A stretch of DNA of 64,000 bases from positions 186,001-250,000 of the forward strand of contig CAKTIE010000001.1 in NCBI GenBank assembly GCA_934565655.1, given 5' to 3'. The notes beneath the pieces were generated by a model. It worked only from the letters and a program-made list of their open reading frames with translations, was not told where the DNA came from and did no database searches. This stretch comes from an uncultured Oscillospiraceae bacterium (lineage in GTDB: Bacteria > Bacillota > Clostridia > Oscillospirales > Oscillospiraceae). This document shows positions 34,860 through 43,904 of this stretch, piece after piece (within the stretch, counting starts at the first letter, position 1; each line of letters opens with the position of its first letter). The translations under genes were made by a program, and so were the position numbers.

Positions 34860-35842
34860 GTGAGAACAGAAATCAGCCGTTGATCGAGGTCAAGGACTTA
34901 AAGGAGTACTTTGACATCAATATGGGTATGTTCAAGACCAAGCCCCTCAAGGCGGTGGACGGCGTATCCTTCAGCATCAACAAGGGCGAGACCCTGGGTC
35001 TGGTAGGCGAGTCCGGCTGCGGTAAGACCACCGTCGGCCGCACGCTGCTGCACCTATATAAGCCCACCGGCGGCGAGATCTGGTATAACGGCAAAAAGCT
35101 GGAGACCCCTGCCGATATCAAGGAGTTCCGCAAGAAGGCCACCATGGTCTTCCAGGATCCCTATTCCTCCCTGAACCCCCGCATGACCGTGTCCGATATC
35201 ATCGGCGAGCCGCTGGATGTCCATAAGCTCTATAAGACCAAGGAGGAGCGCATGGCGCGCATCCTGGAGCTGATGGATCATGTGGGCCTGAACAGTGAGC
35301 ACGCCTCCCGCTACGCTCACGAGTTCTCCGGCGGCCAGCGCCAGCGTATCGGCATTGCCCGCGCATTGGCGGTCAACCCCGACTTCATCGTCTGCGATGA
35401 GCCCGTGTCCGCGCTGGACGTATCCATTCAGGCGCAGGTCATCAACATGTTCGATGAGCTGCAGGATAAGCTGGGCCTGACATACCTGTTCATTGCCCAC
35501 GACCTGCTGGTGGTGCGCCATATCTCCGACCGTATTGCCGTTATGTATCTGGGCAAGATGGTGGAGCTGGCCGACGCCGCTGAGATCTACGAACGTCCCC
35601 TGCACCCCTATTCCAAGTCGCTGCTGTCGGCAGTGCCGGTACCCGACCCCAAGGTGGCTCGGGCCAACCAGCGCATCGTGCTGCACGGCGATATCCCCAG
35701 TCCCCTCAACGCGCCCTCCGGCTGCCCCTTCCGTACCCGCTGCGCCTACGCCACCGAGGCGTGCGCCGAATCCATGCCTCCCTTCAACGAGGTATCCAGC
35801 GGGCACTTCGTGGCCTGCCACCGGGTCAACGAGATCAACTGA
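34856..35842 (+). CDS. Peptide ABC transporter ATP-binding protein (DppF/OppF type)
   Basis: 328 aa. Walker [10 protein letters not shown], signature FSGGQRQRI, Walker [14 protein letters not shown], oligo_HPY tail with [14 protein letters not shown]. The start codon is GTG at 34856 (GTGAGTGAG), overlapping the OppD stop by 4 bases. Forms the ATPase dimer with the preceding gene product. Confidence 0.94.
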   Translation: MSENRNQPLIEVKDLKEYFDINMGMFKTKPLKAVDGVSFSINKGETLGLVGESGCGKTTVGRTLLHLYKPTGGEIWYNGKKLETPADIKEFRKKATMVFQDPYSSLNPRMTVSDIIGEPLDVHKLYKTKEERMARILELMDHVGLNSEHASRYAHEFSGGQRQRIGIARALAVNPDFIVCDEPVSALDVSIQAQVINMFDELQDKLGLTYLFIAHDLLVVRHISDRIAVMYLGKMVELADAAEIYERPLHPYSKSLLSAVPVPDPKVARANQRIVLHGDIPSPLNAPSGCPFRTRCAYATEACAESMPPFNEVSSGHFVACHRVNEIN

Positions 35843-35911
35843 TCCCCCATTGGTTCATCATGTGCGCCAACGCGCATGTTGAAAAATAAATTGTGTGAAA
35901 GGAAAGACACC

Positions 35912-37699
35912 ATGAAAAAGTTTTTAGCTCTGATCCTGGCACTGGTCATGGCCCTGTCTCTGGTCGCCTGCGGCGGCGGTACGAGCAACGGCGATAACCA
36001 GAGCAACGGCGACATGACGGCGGAAGAGAAGGAAGCCGCTCGTGAAGAGATTCGCTACGCCATCGCCCTGATGTTCGATCGCAACTATATTGTTGACGAG
36101 ATCACCCAGGCCGGCCAGGTCCCCGCCTCCTCCTTCGTGGCAATGGGCATGACCGAGCCCGACGGTACCGAGTTCTATCAGAACGCCGGTCACGACAGCA
36201 GCTATCCCGGCTACTACAACGTAGCAGAGGATGCTTATGAGAGCAACGTTGCTGAGGCCATCGAGATCCTGAAGAAGTACTACACCTGGGACGAGAACGA
36301 GCAGAAGTTCACCAACTTCCCCACTCTGACCTATCTGTACAACACCTCCGAGGGTCATAAGGCCATCGGTGAGTACCTGCAGGCCGCTCTGGCCAGCGTG
36401 GGCATCACCCTGAACCTGGAGAACCAGGAGTGGAACACCTTCCTGAACACCCGTAAGGACGGCAACTACTCCATCGCCCGTAACGGCTGGCTGGCTGACT
36501 ACAACGATCCTATCTGCTTCCTGGATATGTGGGTCACCAACTCCGGCAACAACGACGCACAGTATGGCCGTGACGCTCACGGCGCTCTGAAGATGTACAA
36601 CCTGGATCTGACCGACCTGGGCTATGACATCAAGGTCGAGAACGGCACCTGGGCTGAGACCTATGACGTGCTGATCTCCACCATCAAGGGCTGCACCGAC
36701 AACGAGGTTCGCTTCCAGCTGATGCACCGCGCCGAGGATCTGCTGATGTCCACCGGCGGTATCGTTCCCCTGTACTTCTACACCGACCTGTACATGCTAA
36801 ACAAGGATGTCGAGGGCTTCTTCTCCAATCCTCTGGGCTACAAGTACTTCTATCGCTGCACCGTTGCCGGCAAGACCGACAACATCTCCGTCTGCCTGGC
36901 TTCCGAGCCTGACACCATCGACCCCGCTCTGAACTCCGCCGTCGACGGTGCCACCATGGTCAGCCACCTGTTCGCCGGTCTGGCCAAGTGGGATCAGGAT
37001 GCCGATGGCAAGCTGGTCATCAAGGCCGACTGCGCTACCGAGCTGCCTGAGGGTGTTGCCAACGAGGACGGCACCGTTACTTACACCTACAAGCTGCGTG
37101 ACGGCCTGAAGTGGTCCGATGGTCAGGCTTTGACCGCCAAGGACTTCGAGTTCGCTTGGAAGCGCGCCGCCTCCGCTGAGCTGGGCGCCGACTATGGCTA
37201 CATGTTCGAGCAGGTCAAGGGCTACGGCACCGACAACAAGGATGATCTGGCTGTCAAGGCTCTGGATGACACCACTCTGGAGGTCACCCTGTCCAACTCC
37301 GTCGCTTACTGGAACGAGCTGCTGGCCTTCCCCACCTTCTTCCCCGTCCGTGAGGACGTGGTCGCCAACGAAGGCTGGGCCACCGATCCTTCCACCTACG
37401 TCTGCAACGGTGCTTACACCATCGCTTCCTGGGATCACAACAGCGTGATCACCACCGTGAAGAACCCCAACTACTATGATGCCGCCAACGTCACCATGGA
37501 GCAGGTCAAGTATTATCTGTCCGATAACGCCAACAATGACCTGGCCAACTTCAAGAACGGCGACTGGCAGATGATCGACGACGTTCCCACCAACGAGATC
37601 GCCACCCTGAAGGCTGACTATCCCGATGAGTTCTTCGTCGTGGGTCAGATCGGCACCTACTATGTCATTTGGAACATGAACGAGGAGATCCTGCCCTGA
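35912..37699 (+). CDS. Circularly permuted OppA-type peptide-binding lipoprotein
   Basis: 595 aa family 5 extracellular solute-binding protein. Residues 1-20 are a lipoprotein signal (LALILALVMALSLVAC). The order after it is reversed against the family. Residues about 36-322 match the normal C-terminal lobe (REEIRYAIALMFDRNYI, ENQEWNTFLNTRKDG, RNGWLADYNDPICFLDMW, LYFYTDLYML). Residues about 323-595 match the normal N-terminal lobe (VCLASEPDTIDPALNS, LRDGLKWSDGQALTAKDF) and end at YYVIWNMNEEILP, where normal proteins would continue into the VRxAL..AIDR region. Total length fits one whole protein with nothing lost. Start set at 35912 (AAAGGAAAG upstream). Last gene of the operon. Either a natural permutation or an assembly artefact of a tandem duplication. 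Confidence 0.88.
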   Translation: MKKFLALILALVMALSLVACGGGTSNGDNQSNGDMTAEEKEAAREEIRYAIALMFDRNYIVDEITQAGQVPASSFVAMGMTEPDGTEFYQNAGHDSSYPGYYNVAEDAYESNVAEAIEILKKYYTWDENEQKFTNFPTLTYLYNTSEGHKAIGEYLQAALASVGITLNLENQEWNTFLNTRKDGNYSIARNGWLADYNDPICFLDMWVTNSGNNDAQYGRDAHGALKMYNLDLTDLGYDIKVENGTWAETYDVLISTIKGCTDNEVRFQLMHRAEDLLMSTGGIVPLYFYTDLYMLNKDVEGFFSNPLGYKYFYRCTVAGKTDNISVCLASEPDTIDPALNSAVDGATMVSHLFAGLAKWDQDADGKLVIKADCATELPEGVANEDGTVTYTYKLRDGLKWSDGQALTAKDFEFAWKRAASAELGADYGYMFEQVKGYGTDNKDDLAVKALDDTTLEVTLSNSVAYWNELLAFPTFFPVREDVVANEGWATDPSTYVCNGAYTIASWDHNSVITTVKNPNYYDAANVTMEQVKYYLSDNANNDLANFKNGDWQMIDDVPTNEIATLKADYPDEFFVVGQIGTYYVIWNMNEEILP

Positions 37700-37726
37700 G
37701 TGCGGCTTCTCGCTTCAGACAATGAC
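37693..37726 (+). repeat. 34-base repeat overlapping a stop codon, copy 1
   Basis: GCCCTGAGTGCGGCTTCTCG and the following CTTCAGACAATGAC differ by only two bases from 51520-51553. In both places the repeat supplies the final proline codon and the TGA stop of unrelated genes. Confidence 0.8.
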
Positions 37727-37731
37727 GCGAT

Positions 37732-37771
37732 AAAAAACAGCGGGTACTCGGCTGAGTACCCGCTGTTTTTT
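37732..37771 (+). terminator. Terminator of the peptide ABC operon
   Basis: AAAAAACAGCGGGTACTC GGCT GAGTACCCGCTGTTTTTT; perfect stem, also usable from the minus strand for the DeoR gene. Confidence 0.92.
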
Positions 37772-37784
37772 CAATAAAAATACG

Positions 37785-38552
37785 TCACAAAACGGTGATC
37801 CCGTGGGACATCAGCTCTTCCCTGGCTTTGTCCGGGAGATTATCATCGGTGATCACATAATGGATCATTTCCGGCGTGGCAAAAGTAAAGGTGCTGACGC
37901 CGGAGCGGCCGTATTTGGTGGAGTCCATCAGAATAGCCGTCATGTTGCTGTTTTTGACAATGCTCTGGCGCAGGATATAGTCCTCAATCACGCTGGTAGT
38001 GAAGCCCTTGCCGGGCAAATACCCGCCTACTCCCAGAAAAGCGATGTTAAAGTGCATATCACCGATCATCTTGTCGGCGATGGTGCCGTTAACACAGAAG
38101 CTGTTCTTGTTGACGCTGCCGCCCAGCATCATCAGGGAGATATCCGGCAGTGCGGAGAGCTCCATTGCGCAGTTGAGACCGGTGGTCGTCACAAAGTATT
38201 TGCCGTTGGGAAAAACGCGGGCAAACTGAGCCGTCGTGGTGCCGGAACCGACAAATACGGCGGTATCCTCCTGCAGCAATGCGACGGCCTTCTGGGCGAT
38301 CAAAGCCTTGCTGTCGGCCTGCTCGATACTGCGCTTGGCATAACCGGCTTCGGTGGCCCCCACAAGAAAGTCTACGGACTTGGCGCCGCCGAATACCCGC
38401 ACGATCCGGTTGTTCTGACCTAAAAGCTCCAAGTCCCGGCGCACAGTCATGTCAGATACTTCGGGCAGTGCGGCTTTGATCTCTGCAAAGGACATCTCTC
38501 GATTCTGATTGACCAATTGGACAATGGCCTCTCTGCGCTCTTCGGCGTTCAT
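37785..38552 (-). CDS. DeoR family transcriptional regulator
   Basis: 255 aa. N-terminal winged HTH (MSFAEIKAALPEVSDMTVRRDLELL) and C-terminal sugar-phosphate-sensing DeoRC domain (VFVGSGTT, LGVGGYLPGKGFTT). Start at the ATG 38552 with GAGGTG upstream; a GTG three codons earlier is possible. Members usually repress sugar-catabolic operons and respond to phosphorylated sugars. It faces the carbohydrate cluster to its right, a plausible target. Confidence 0.92.
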   Translation of the reverse strand: MNAEERREAIVQLVNQNREMSFAEIKAALPEVSDMTVRRDLELLGQNNRIVRVFGGAKSVDFLVGATEAGYAKRSIEQADSKALIAQKAVALLQEDTAVFVGSGTTTAQFARVFPNGKYFVTTTGLNCAMELSALPDISLMMLGGSVNKNSFCVNGTIADKMIGDMHFNIAFLGVGGYLPGKGFTTSVIEDYILRQSIVKNSNMTAILMDSTKYGRSGVSTFTFATPEMIHYVITDDNLPDKAREELMSHGITVL

Positions 38553-38605
38553 GGCACTCACCTCTCTTGATTTTATAGCAGTGATATATACAAATTAGAA
38601 CCAAC

Positions 38606-38634
38606 AGTATAACATATTTTGGGGAAATACGCAA
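38606..38634 (-). promoter_or_regulatory. Promoter of the DeoR gene
   Basis: Minus strand TTGCGT (38634-38629), 17-base spacer, TATACT (38611-38606). Confidence 0.65.
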
Positions 38635-38699
38635 ATGCGGAATAAAGAAAGCGTTAAGGCCTTCTGGATCACAAAAGCGGTCGAAGCATAAAAGGTGAT

Positions 38700-39878
38700 T
38701 TACTCGGCTTTTCTGGCAAAACGTTGCCGGCAGCGGTCGGGATCGAATCCGCCCTGAGAAAGGAACTGTTCGATCAGCAGCAGCGCTGCGCCGACAGCGG
38801 GTGCCTGAGGGCCGCAGCGGCCCTGGCGAATATGGAAGGCCTCTGAGTGAAAAGCGCAGCGTTCCTGCACCATCTGCTCCAACAGGCGCAGGTCCTGCTG
38901 GGTAAAGTAAGGCTGAAGATATCCGCCGAAAATGAAGTCACAGTCGATGAGCATGCGGATGCTGTCGATTGCCCGCGCCAGATATGACAGGTACTGATGC
39001 CATACCTCTTGACATTGGGGATCCCCGGTGCGCAGATCCCGGAAAAACCGCGGCAAGGCCCGGCCGGCCTGACGTTCCAGCGCATAGGCGGAGGAAAAGG
39101 TCTCCAGACAGCCACGCCTGCCGCAGTAGCATTCCGGCCCGTTGGGGTCCATACAGATATGCTCCAGCGTTCCGCTGAAAAACTCCCGGCCCTGATAGAC
39201 CTTCCGGTTCAGGGTCAGCGCTCCGCCGAAGTAGCGGTTGAGCATCAGGATCACAGCATCCTGCAATTCCGGGTAAAACCACAGCTCGGCAAAGGCGGAG
39301 GCTTCCGTGTCGTGGATCAGTGAGCAGGGACAATGAATGTACCGCTGAAACATTTCGATCACAAGGTCGCCGCACGGGTAGATCTTGGAATAGGTCACGG
39401 CAGTACCGTTGGGGGATATCAGGCCCTGCAGAGCGATCTTCACCCCCAGGATATCCTTGGTGGGGACGGGAAGGCTTTCGATGAAACGGTTTACGCTGTC
39501 TCCCAATTGGGACATGCACTGCTGATCAAAGGTCAGCAAGCAGGGGTAGCATACCTCCTGCAGGACCGAGCCATACAGGTCGACGGCCACGATGCGCACC
39601 TGATCCTTCAGCAGCTCCATGCCCACTGCCGCACGGGCCCGTTGATTGAATTGAATGATCTGCGCTTTGCGGCCACCGGTGGATTCAAATAAGCCGCCGT
39701 TGACGATCAGATCGGCGTCAGTCATTTTTTGCAGATTCTGGCTGACGGTGGGCATACTTTGGTGCAGCAGAGAGGCAAGGGCCTGCTTGGACGTTTCGCC
39801 CTGTACATAGACTTCGGAAAACAGCGCGCGGCAGTTTATAGCCTTCAGGTCACTGCTGGTGATTTTGCTGGTCGACAT
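38700..39878 (-). CDS. ROK family transcriptional regulator (NagC/XylR type)
   Basis: 392 aa. N-terminal HTH (SKQALASLLHQSMPTVSQNL) followed by a ROK domain with the zinc signature CYCGRRGCLE. The catalytic kinase residues are not obvious, so it is a sugar-responsive repressor rather than a kinase. TAGGAGG precedes the ATG. Divergent from the first dehydrogenase gene across a region with a clear palindrome; likely regulates that operon. Confidence 0.9.
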   Translation of the reverse strand: MSTSKITSSDLKAINCRALFSEVYVQGETSKQALASLLHQSMPTVSQNLQKMTDADLIVNGGLFESTGGRKAQIIQFNQRARAAVGMELLKDQVRIVAVDLYGSVLQEVCYPCLLTFDQQCMSQLGDSVNRFIESLPVPTKDILGVKIALQGLISPNGTAVTYSKIYPCGDLVIEMFQRYIHCPCSLIHDTEASAFAELWFYPELQDAVILMLNRYFGGALTLNRKVYQGREFFSGTLEHICMDPNGPECYCGRRGCLETFSSAYALERQAGRALPRFFRDLRTGDPQCQEVWHQYLSYLARAIDSIRMLIDCDFIFGGYLQPYFTQQDLRLLEQMVQERCAFHSEAFHIRQGRCGPQAPAVGAALLLIEQFLSQGGFDPDRCRQRFARKAE

Positions 39879-39938
39879 GGCCGCCTCCTAAATTGTATGG
39901 ATACTTTTGTAAAAAGGATATGGAAAAGTTGTGGATTC

Positions 39939-39967
39939 ATTATAGCAAGTTTTGAAATTAAACGCAA
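39939..39967 (-). promoter_or_regulatory. Promoter of the ROK regulator gene
   Basis: Minus strand TTGCGT (39967-39962), 17-base spacer, TATAAT (39944-39939). Confidence 0.7.
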
Positions 39968-39973
39968 ACAAAA

Positions 39974-39997
39974 CATTTTGTGACCATGCACAAAATG
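39974..39997. promoter_or_regulatory. Palindromic candidate operator in the ROK/dehydrogenase intergenic region
   Basis: CATTTTGTG-ACCATG-CACAAAATG, a perfect 9-bp inverted repeat, just upstream of the ROK promoter and about 30 bases before the dehydrogenase -35. Confidence 0.6.
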
Positions 39998-40025
39998 GCA
40001 TTGGTAAAATCGTGCAAATGCCAGC

Positions 40026-40055
40026 TTGATTGAGCGGCAATATATATGCTATAAT
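40026..40055 (+). promoter_or_regulatory. Promoter of the dehydrogenase/carbohydrate operon
   Basis: TTGATT (40026-40031), 18-base spacer, TATAAT (40050-40055). Confidence 0.7.
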
Positions 40056-40141
40056 CACTTATAGAAAGTATATTAACAAAAGTGGTTACAAAAAGAGAAG
40101 GAAATATCCACGCCATTTTGTAGTTTAAGGAGCGATACCTC

Positions 40142-41167
40142 ATGTTGCAGCAGGTCATGACACAACCCGGAAGAGTCGAATTTCGTCAGGTAGAGACACC
40201 GGCGGCAGGAGAAGGACAAATTTTGCTGAAGGTCCTGCGGATCGGTGTGTGCGGAAGTGATATCCATGTATATCACGGCAAGCATCCCTTTACCAGCTAT
40301 CCGGTGACGCAGGGACATGAGGTGTCCTGCCGCATAGAAGCGCTGGGCCGCGGCGTAAGCGGTTTTTCTGTGGGACAGCTGGTGACGGTGGAGCCGCAGG
40401 TGGTTTGCGGCAAATGCTATCCCTGCCGCCATGGCAAGTACAACCTCTGTGAGGAACTGAAAGTAATGGGATTCCAGACGACCGGCATGGCCTCGGAATA
40501 TTTTGCGGTGGACGCGGCGAAGGTAACGCCTCTGCCGGAGAATATGACCCCGGAAGAAGGCGCTATGGTAGAGCCTGCGGCCGTGGCGGTCCATGCGGTG
40601 CGGCGGGCCGGCGACCTGACAGGCAGAAGGGTGGCTGTGCTGGGTGCGGGCCCCATCGGCAATCTGGTAGCGCAGGCGGCCCGGGCTGTGGGCGCGGAGA
40701 CCGTGATGATCACGGATGTGTCGGATTTTCGGTTGGACAAGGCCAGAGAATGCGGTATTGAATGGACATATAATACGCGCACCCGCAATTTTGGTCAGGC
40801 CATGCAGGAGGCATTGGGACCGGATCGGGCGGATGTGATCTTTGACTGCGCGGGAAATGATACCACCATGGGGCAGGCGATCCAATATGCCCGCAAAGGC
40901 AGTACCATCATTTTGGTGGCGGTATATGCCGGGATGGCGCATGTGGATCTGGCCGTGCTCAACGACCATGAGCTGGATCTGAATACCACCATGATGTACC
41001 GGCATGAGGATTATGTAGAGGCCATTCGCCTGATCGGAGAGGGAAAGATCCACCTGCGGCCGCTGATGAGCAGAGTGTTTCCCTTCCGGGAGTACCAGCA
41101 GGCGTATGAGTTCATTGATGCGAACCGGGAAACCAGTATGAAGATCCTGATCAATGTGGAAGCGTAA
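40142..41167 (+). CDS. Zinc-dependent polyol/alcohol dehydrogenase (MDR), first of three
   Basis: 341 aa medium-chain dehydrogenase. Catalytic zinc region GVCGSDIHVY and GHE, structural zinc motif CGKCYPCRHGKYNLC, nucleotide loop VLGAGPIGN. Closest in style to sorbitol, threonine or galactitol-phosphate dehydrogenases. AAGGAG precedes the ATG. First gene of a plus-strand operon after a promoter at 40026; 15 bases to the next gene. Substrate not predictable. Confidence 0.88.
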   Translation: MLQQVMTQPGRVEFRQVETPAAGEGQILLKVLRIGVCGSDIHVYHGKHPFTSYPVTQGHEVSCRIEALGRGVSGFSVGQLVTVEPQVVCGKCYPCRHGKYNLCEELKVMGFQTTGMASEYFAVDAAKVTPLPENMTPEEGAMVEPAAVAVHAVRRAGDLTGRRVAVLGAGPIGNLVAQAARAVGAETVMITDVSDFRLDKARECGIEWTYNTRTRNFGQAMQEALGPDRADVIFDCAGNDTTMGQAIQYARKGSTIILVAVYAGMAHVDLAVLNDHELDLNTTMMYRHEDYVEAIRLIGEGKIHLRPLMSRVFPFREYQQAYEFIDANRETSMKILINVEA

Positions 41168-41182
41168 AAGGAAGTGCTGTGA

Positions 41183-41902
41183 ATGAAGATCATTGCCGAT
41201 ACCCATACCCACACCATTGCCAGCGGAGATGCGCACAGCACGCTTCTGGAGAACATCCATGCCGCCAGAGAACGGGGCCTGAAGTTTTTGTGCGCAACGG
41301 AGCATGTGTGCTCCATCCCCAGAGCGGTGCCGCCCTCCTGGTTTCGGAGCCTGTGTGTTATTCCGCGGGAATATGAAGGCGTGGGCATTGCCCGGGGCGT
41401 GGAGGTCAATATTCTGGATTATGACGGCAGACTCGATATGCCGGACGACCTGCTGGACTGGCTGGATTGGGTGATCGCATCGCTGCACGATGCGGTGATC
41501 CCCCCGGCGGACCGGGCTGCGCATACACGCTGCTGGTTAAAAATAGCGGAAAATCCGCTGGTAGATGTGATCGGACACTGCGGAGATCCCCGGTATGCCT
41601 TTGATTTAGATACGGTGCTGCCGGTGTTTCAACAGTACGGGAAGATCGTGGAGATCAATAATCACTCCTTTGAAGGGGGACGTGTGGGCTCGCCGGAGGG
41701 ATGCCGCAAGGTGGCGCTGGGGTGCATGAAATACGGCGTCCCGGTAGTGGTCAGTTCGGACGCCCATTTTGCCGGCTGTGTGGGCAGCTTTTCGCATGCG
41801 TTGGCAATGCTGGAGAGCATTCATTTCCCGGAGGAGCTGATCCTGAACGCGGATGAAGAACGGTTTGCCCAAGTGCTGCGCCGGAAGCGGACGCAGCCGT
41901 AA
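41183..41902 (+). CDS. PHP-domain phosphoesterase (YcdX-like)
   Basis: 239 aa. Trinuclear-metal PHP motifs in order: DTHTHT, CATEH, HD after IASL, IGHCGD, EINNHS, SSDAH. YcdX-type enzymes hydrolyse small phosphate esters, but the in vivo substrate is unknown. Tightly spaced between dehydrogenase and kinase genes. Confidence 0.88.
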   Translation: MKIIADTHTHTIASGDAHSTLLENIHAARERGLKFLCATEHVCSIPRAVPPSWFRSLCVIPREYEGVGIARGVEVNILDYDGRLDMPDDLLDWLDWVIASLHDAVIPPADRAAHTRCWLKIAENPLVDVIGHCGDPRYAFDLDTVLPVFQQYGKIVEINNHSFEGGRVGSPEGCRKVALGCMKYGVPVVVSSDAHFAGCVGSFSHALAMLESIHFPEELILNADEERFAQVLRRKRTQP

Positions 41903-41916
41903 AACAGGAGAGAGCT

Positions 41917-42873
41917 ATGACGGATGTAACGGCGCTCGGTGAGCTGCTTATTGATTTTACACCATCGGGCGTATCAGAGCATGGTGCGGCATTGTATGCC
42001 CGCAACGCCGGCGGAGCACCGGCCAATGTGCTGGCGATGCTGTCCCGTCTGGGACGCAGCACCCAACTGATCGCGCGGGTGGGTCAGGATGCCTTCGGCC
42101 GGTTTCTGCGTGACACGCTGGAGCAGTGCGGCGTAGGATGCCGGGGCATTGTGACGGGGCCGGAGACTACCACTCTGGCATTTGTGCAGCTGGACAAAAC
42201 AGGAGAACGGTCCTTTGCGTTTCATAGAGGCGCGGATCTGCTTCTTACAGCGGAGCAGGTGCCGGTGGAATTGATAAAACGCAGCAGGGTGTTCCACTTC
42301 GGCTCGGTGTCCATGACGGGTGAGCCGGGGCGCGGCGCCACGCTGTTCGCGGCGCGGACTGCCCGCGAGGCGGGCGTGCTTGTCAGCTACGATCCCAATT
42401 ACCGGCCGTTTTTGTGGCCGGATACCGCTGCGGCGGTGAAGGTCATGACGCAGGGGCTGGCTTATGCCCGGATCGTAAAGGTGTCCGATGAGGAAGCGCT
42501 GCTGCTGACCGGTGAAAGGGAACCGGGTGCGGCGGCCCAGGCGCTGCGGCAACTGGGTCCCGAACTGGTGCTGGTAACTGCCGGCGGCGATGGCGCCTGG
42601 TACGCCGGAGAAGGGTCCTCCGGTCATGTGCCGGCCTTCCATGTGCCGGTGGTCGATACCACCGGAGCAGGAGACACCTTCCTGGGTGCATTTCTGCACG
42701 CCTTATTGCGGCGTCCCGGCGATCCGCTGCGGGAGCTGGACGAGCCGTTTGTGCGCGGGGCTGTGACATATGCCAGCGCGGCCGGTGCGCTGTGCACTAC
42801 GGGCTTTGGAGCAATTGCCGCAATGCCGGCAGAGAAGCAGATCCAAACATTACTGACAGGAGAAGAAGGATGA
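41917..42873 (+). CDS. PfkB-family carbohydrate kinase
   Basis: 318 aa ribokinase fold. NAGGAPANVLAMLSRLG near the N-terminus and DTTGAGDTFLGAFL with the catalytic aspartate near the C-terminus; fructokinase-like. Phosphorylates a keto sugar, plausibly the product of a neighbouring dehydrogenase. GGAGAG upstream; its stop overlaps the next start (ATGA). Confidence 0.92.
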   Translation: MTDVTALGELLIDFTPSGVSEHGAALYARNAGGAPANVLAMLSRLGRSTQLIARVGQDAFGRFLRDTLEQCGVGCRGIVTGPETTTLAFVQLDKTGERSFAFHRGADLLLTAEQVPVELIKRSRVFHFGSVSMTGEPGRGATLFAARTAREAGVLVSYDPNYRPFLWPDTAAAVKVMTQGLAYARIVKVSDEEALLLTGEREPGAAAQALRQLGPELVLVTAGGDGAWYAGEGSSGHVPAFHVPVVDTTGAGDTFLGAFLHALLRRPGDPLRELDEPFVRGAVTYASAAGALCTTGFGAIAAMPAEKQIQTLLTGEEG

Positions 42874-43904
42874 AAGGCAGCTATTTTCTGGGTGACCGGC
42901 GTTTTGCGGTTCGTTCCATTCCGCGTCGGCCTCTTGCACGGGGTGAAGTGCTGATAAAGGTCGCTGCCTGTGGCGTATGCGGCACGGACGTGCATATTTA
43001 TCATGGGGGAAAAGGCTCTGCGGCGGTTACGCCGCCGGTAGTGCTGGGTCATGAATTTTCCGGCGTGGTCACGGAAGTGGGAGAAGGAGTGGATAGCCTG
43101 CGGCCCGGCGACCGGGTGGCGGTTGATCCGAACATCTACTGCGGCCGCTGCCATTTCTGCCAGATCGGGAAAAAACAGCTTTGTACCAACTTGCAGGCCT
43201 TGGGAGTGACCCAGGACGGCGGCTTTGCAGATCACTGCTATGTACCGCAGGAGCAGTGCTTCCGGCTTAGTGATGAGATCCCGCTGTGGTGGGGTGCGTT
43301 GGCGGAGCCGCTGGCCTGCTGCCTGCATGGCATTGACCGGGTGGGGATACGTCCCGGCGATACGGTGTGCGTCATTGGCGGCGGCGCAATTGGCCTGCTG
43401 ATGGTGCAGCTGGCCCGCCTGAAGGGCGCTTCCAAAGTGGTTCTCAGCGAGCCCATCGCACTGCGGCGGGAGATCGGGCTACAGGTGGGCGCGGATGCCG
43501 CGGTCGATCCAATGACGGAGTCGCTGCCTCAGCGGCTGCGTGAGCTGCTGGACAGTGATGGCGCGGATGTGGTGATCGAATGTGTGGGCAATCCTGCCGC
43601 ATCGGCGCAGGCATTTGAAGCGGCGGACAGGGGTGCTTCCGTACTGCTTTTTGGCGTACCAAAGCCGGAGAGCACCTACACCCTGCGTCTGGAGGACATA
43701 TATCAGAAGGAGCTGTGTCTGACGGGGTCTATGATCAATCCGGATACACATGGCCGCGCTGTGGCACTGCTGAACAGCGGGCGTCTGCAGATCGCCCCGC
43801 TGGTAACGCATACCTATCCCATTGAACAGATGGAGGAGGCGATCCTCAAGCAGATGGAGAACGACTCCATCAAGGTGATCGTCAGAGCGGAGGAAGAAGC
43901 ATGA
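42870..43904 (+). CDS. Zinc-dependent polyol/alcohol dehydrogenase (MDR), second of three
   Basis: 344 aa. GVCGTDVHIYHGG, GHE, structural zinc CGRCHFCQIGKKQLC, and VIGGGAIGLL for NAD(P). Start at 42870 overlaps the kinase stop by 4 bases, with AGGAG upstream. Next gene also overlaps by 4 bases, so translation is coupled through three genes. Confidence 0.9.
   Translation: MKGSYFLGDRRFAVRSIPRRPLARGEVLIKVAACGVCGTDVHIYHGGKGSAAVTPPVVLGHEFSGVVTEVGEGVDSLRPGDRVAVDPNIYCGRCHFCQIGKKQLCTNLQALGVTQDGGFADHCYVPQEQCFRLSDEIPLWWGALAEPLACCLHGIDRVGIRPGDTVCVIGGGAIGLLMVQLARLKGASKVVLSEPIALRREIGLQVGADAAVDPMTESLPQRLRELLDSDGADVVIECVGNPAASAQAFEAADRGASVLLFGVPKPESTYTLRLEDIYQKELCLTGSMINPDTHGRAVALLNSGRLQIAPLVTHTYPIEQMEEAILKQMENDSIKVIVRAEEEA

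Noticed and set aside
38700..39878. ROK protein as a sugar kinase
   Set aside because: It has an N-terminal HTH and lacks a clear phosphate-binding DxGxT motif, so a repressor role fits better.
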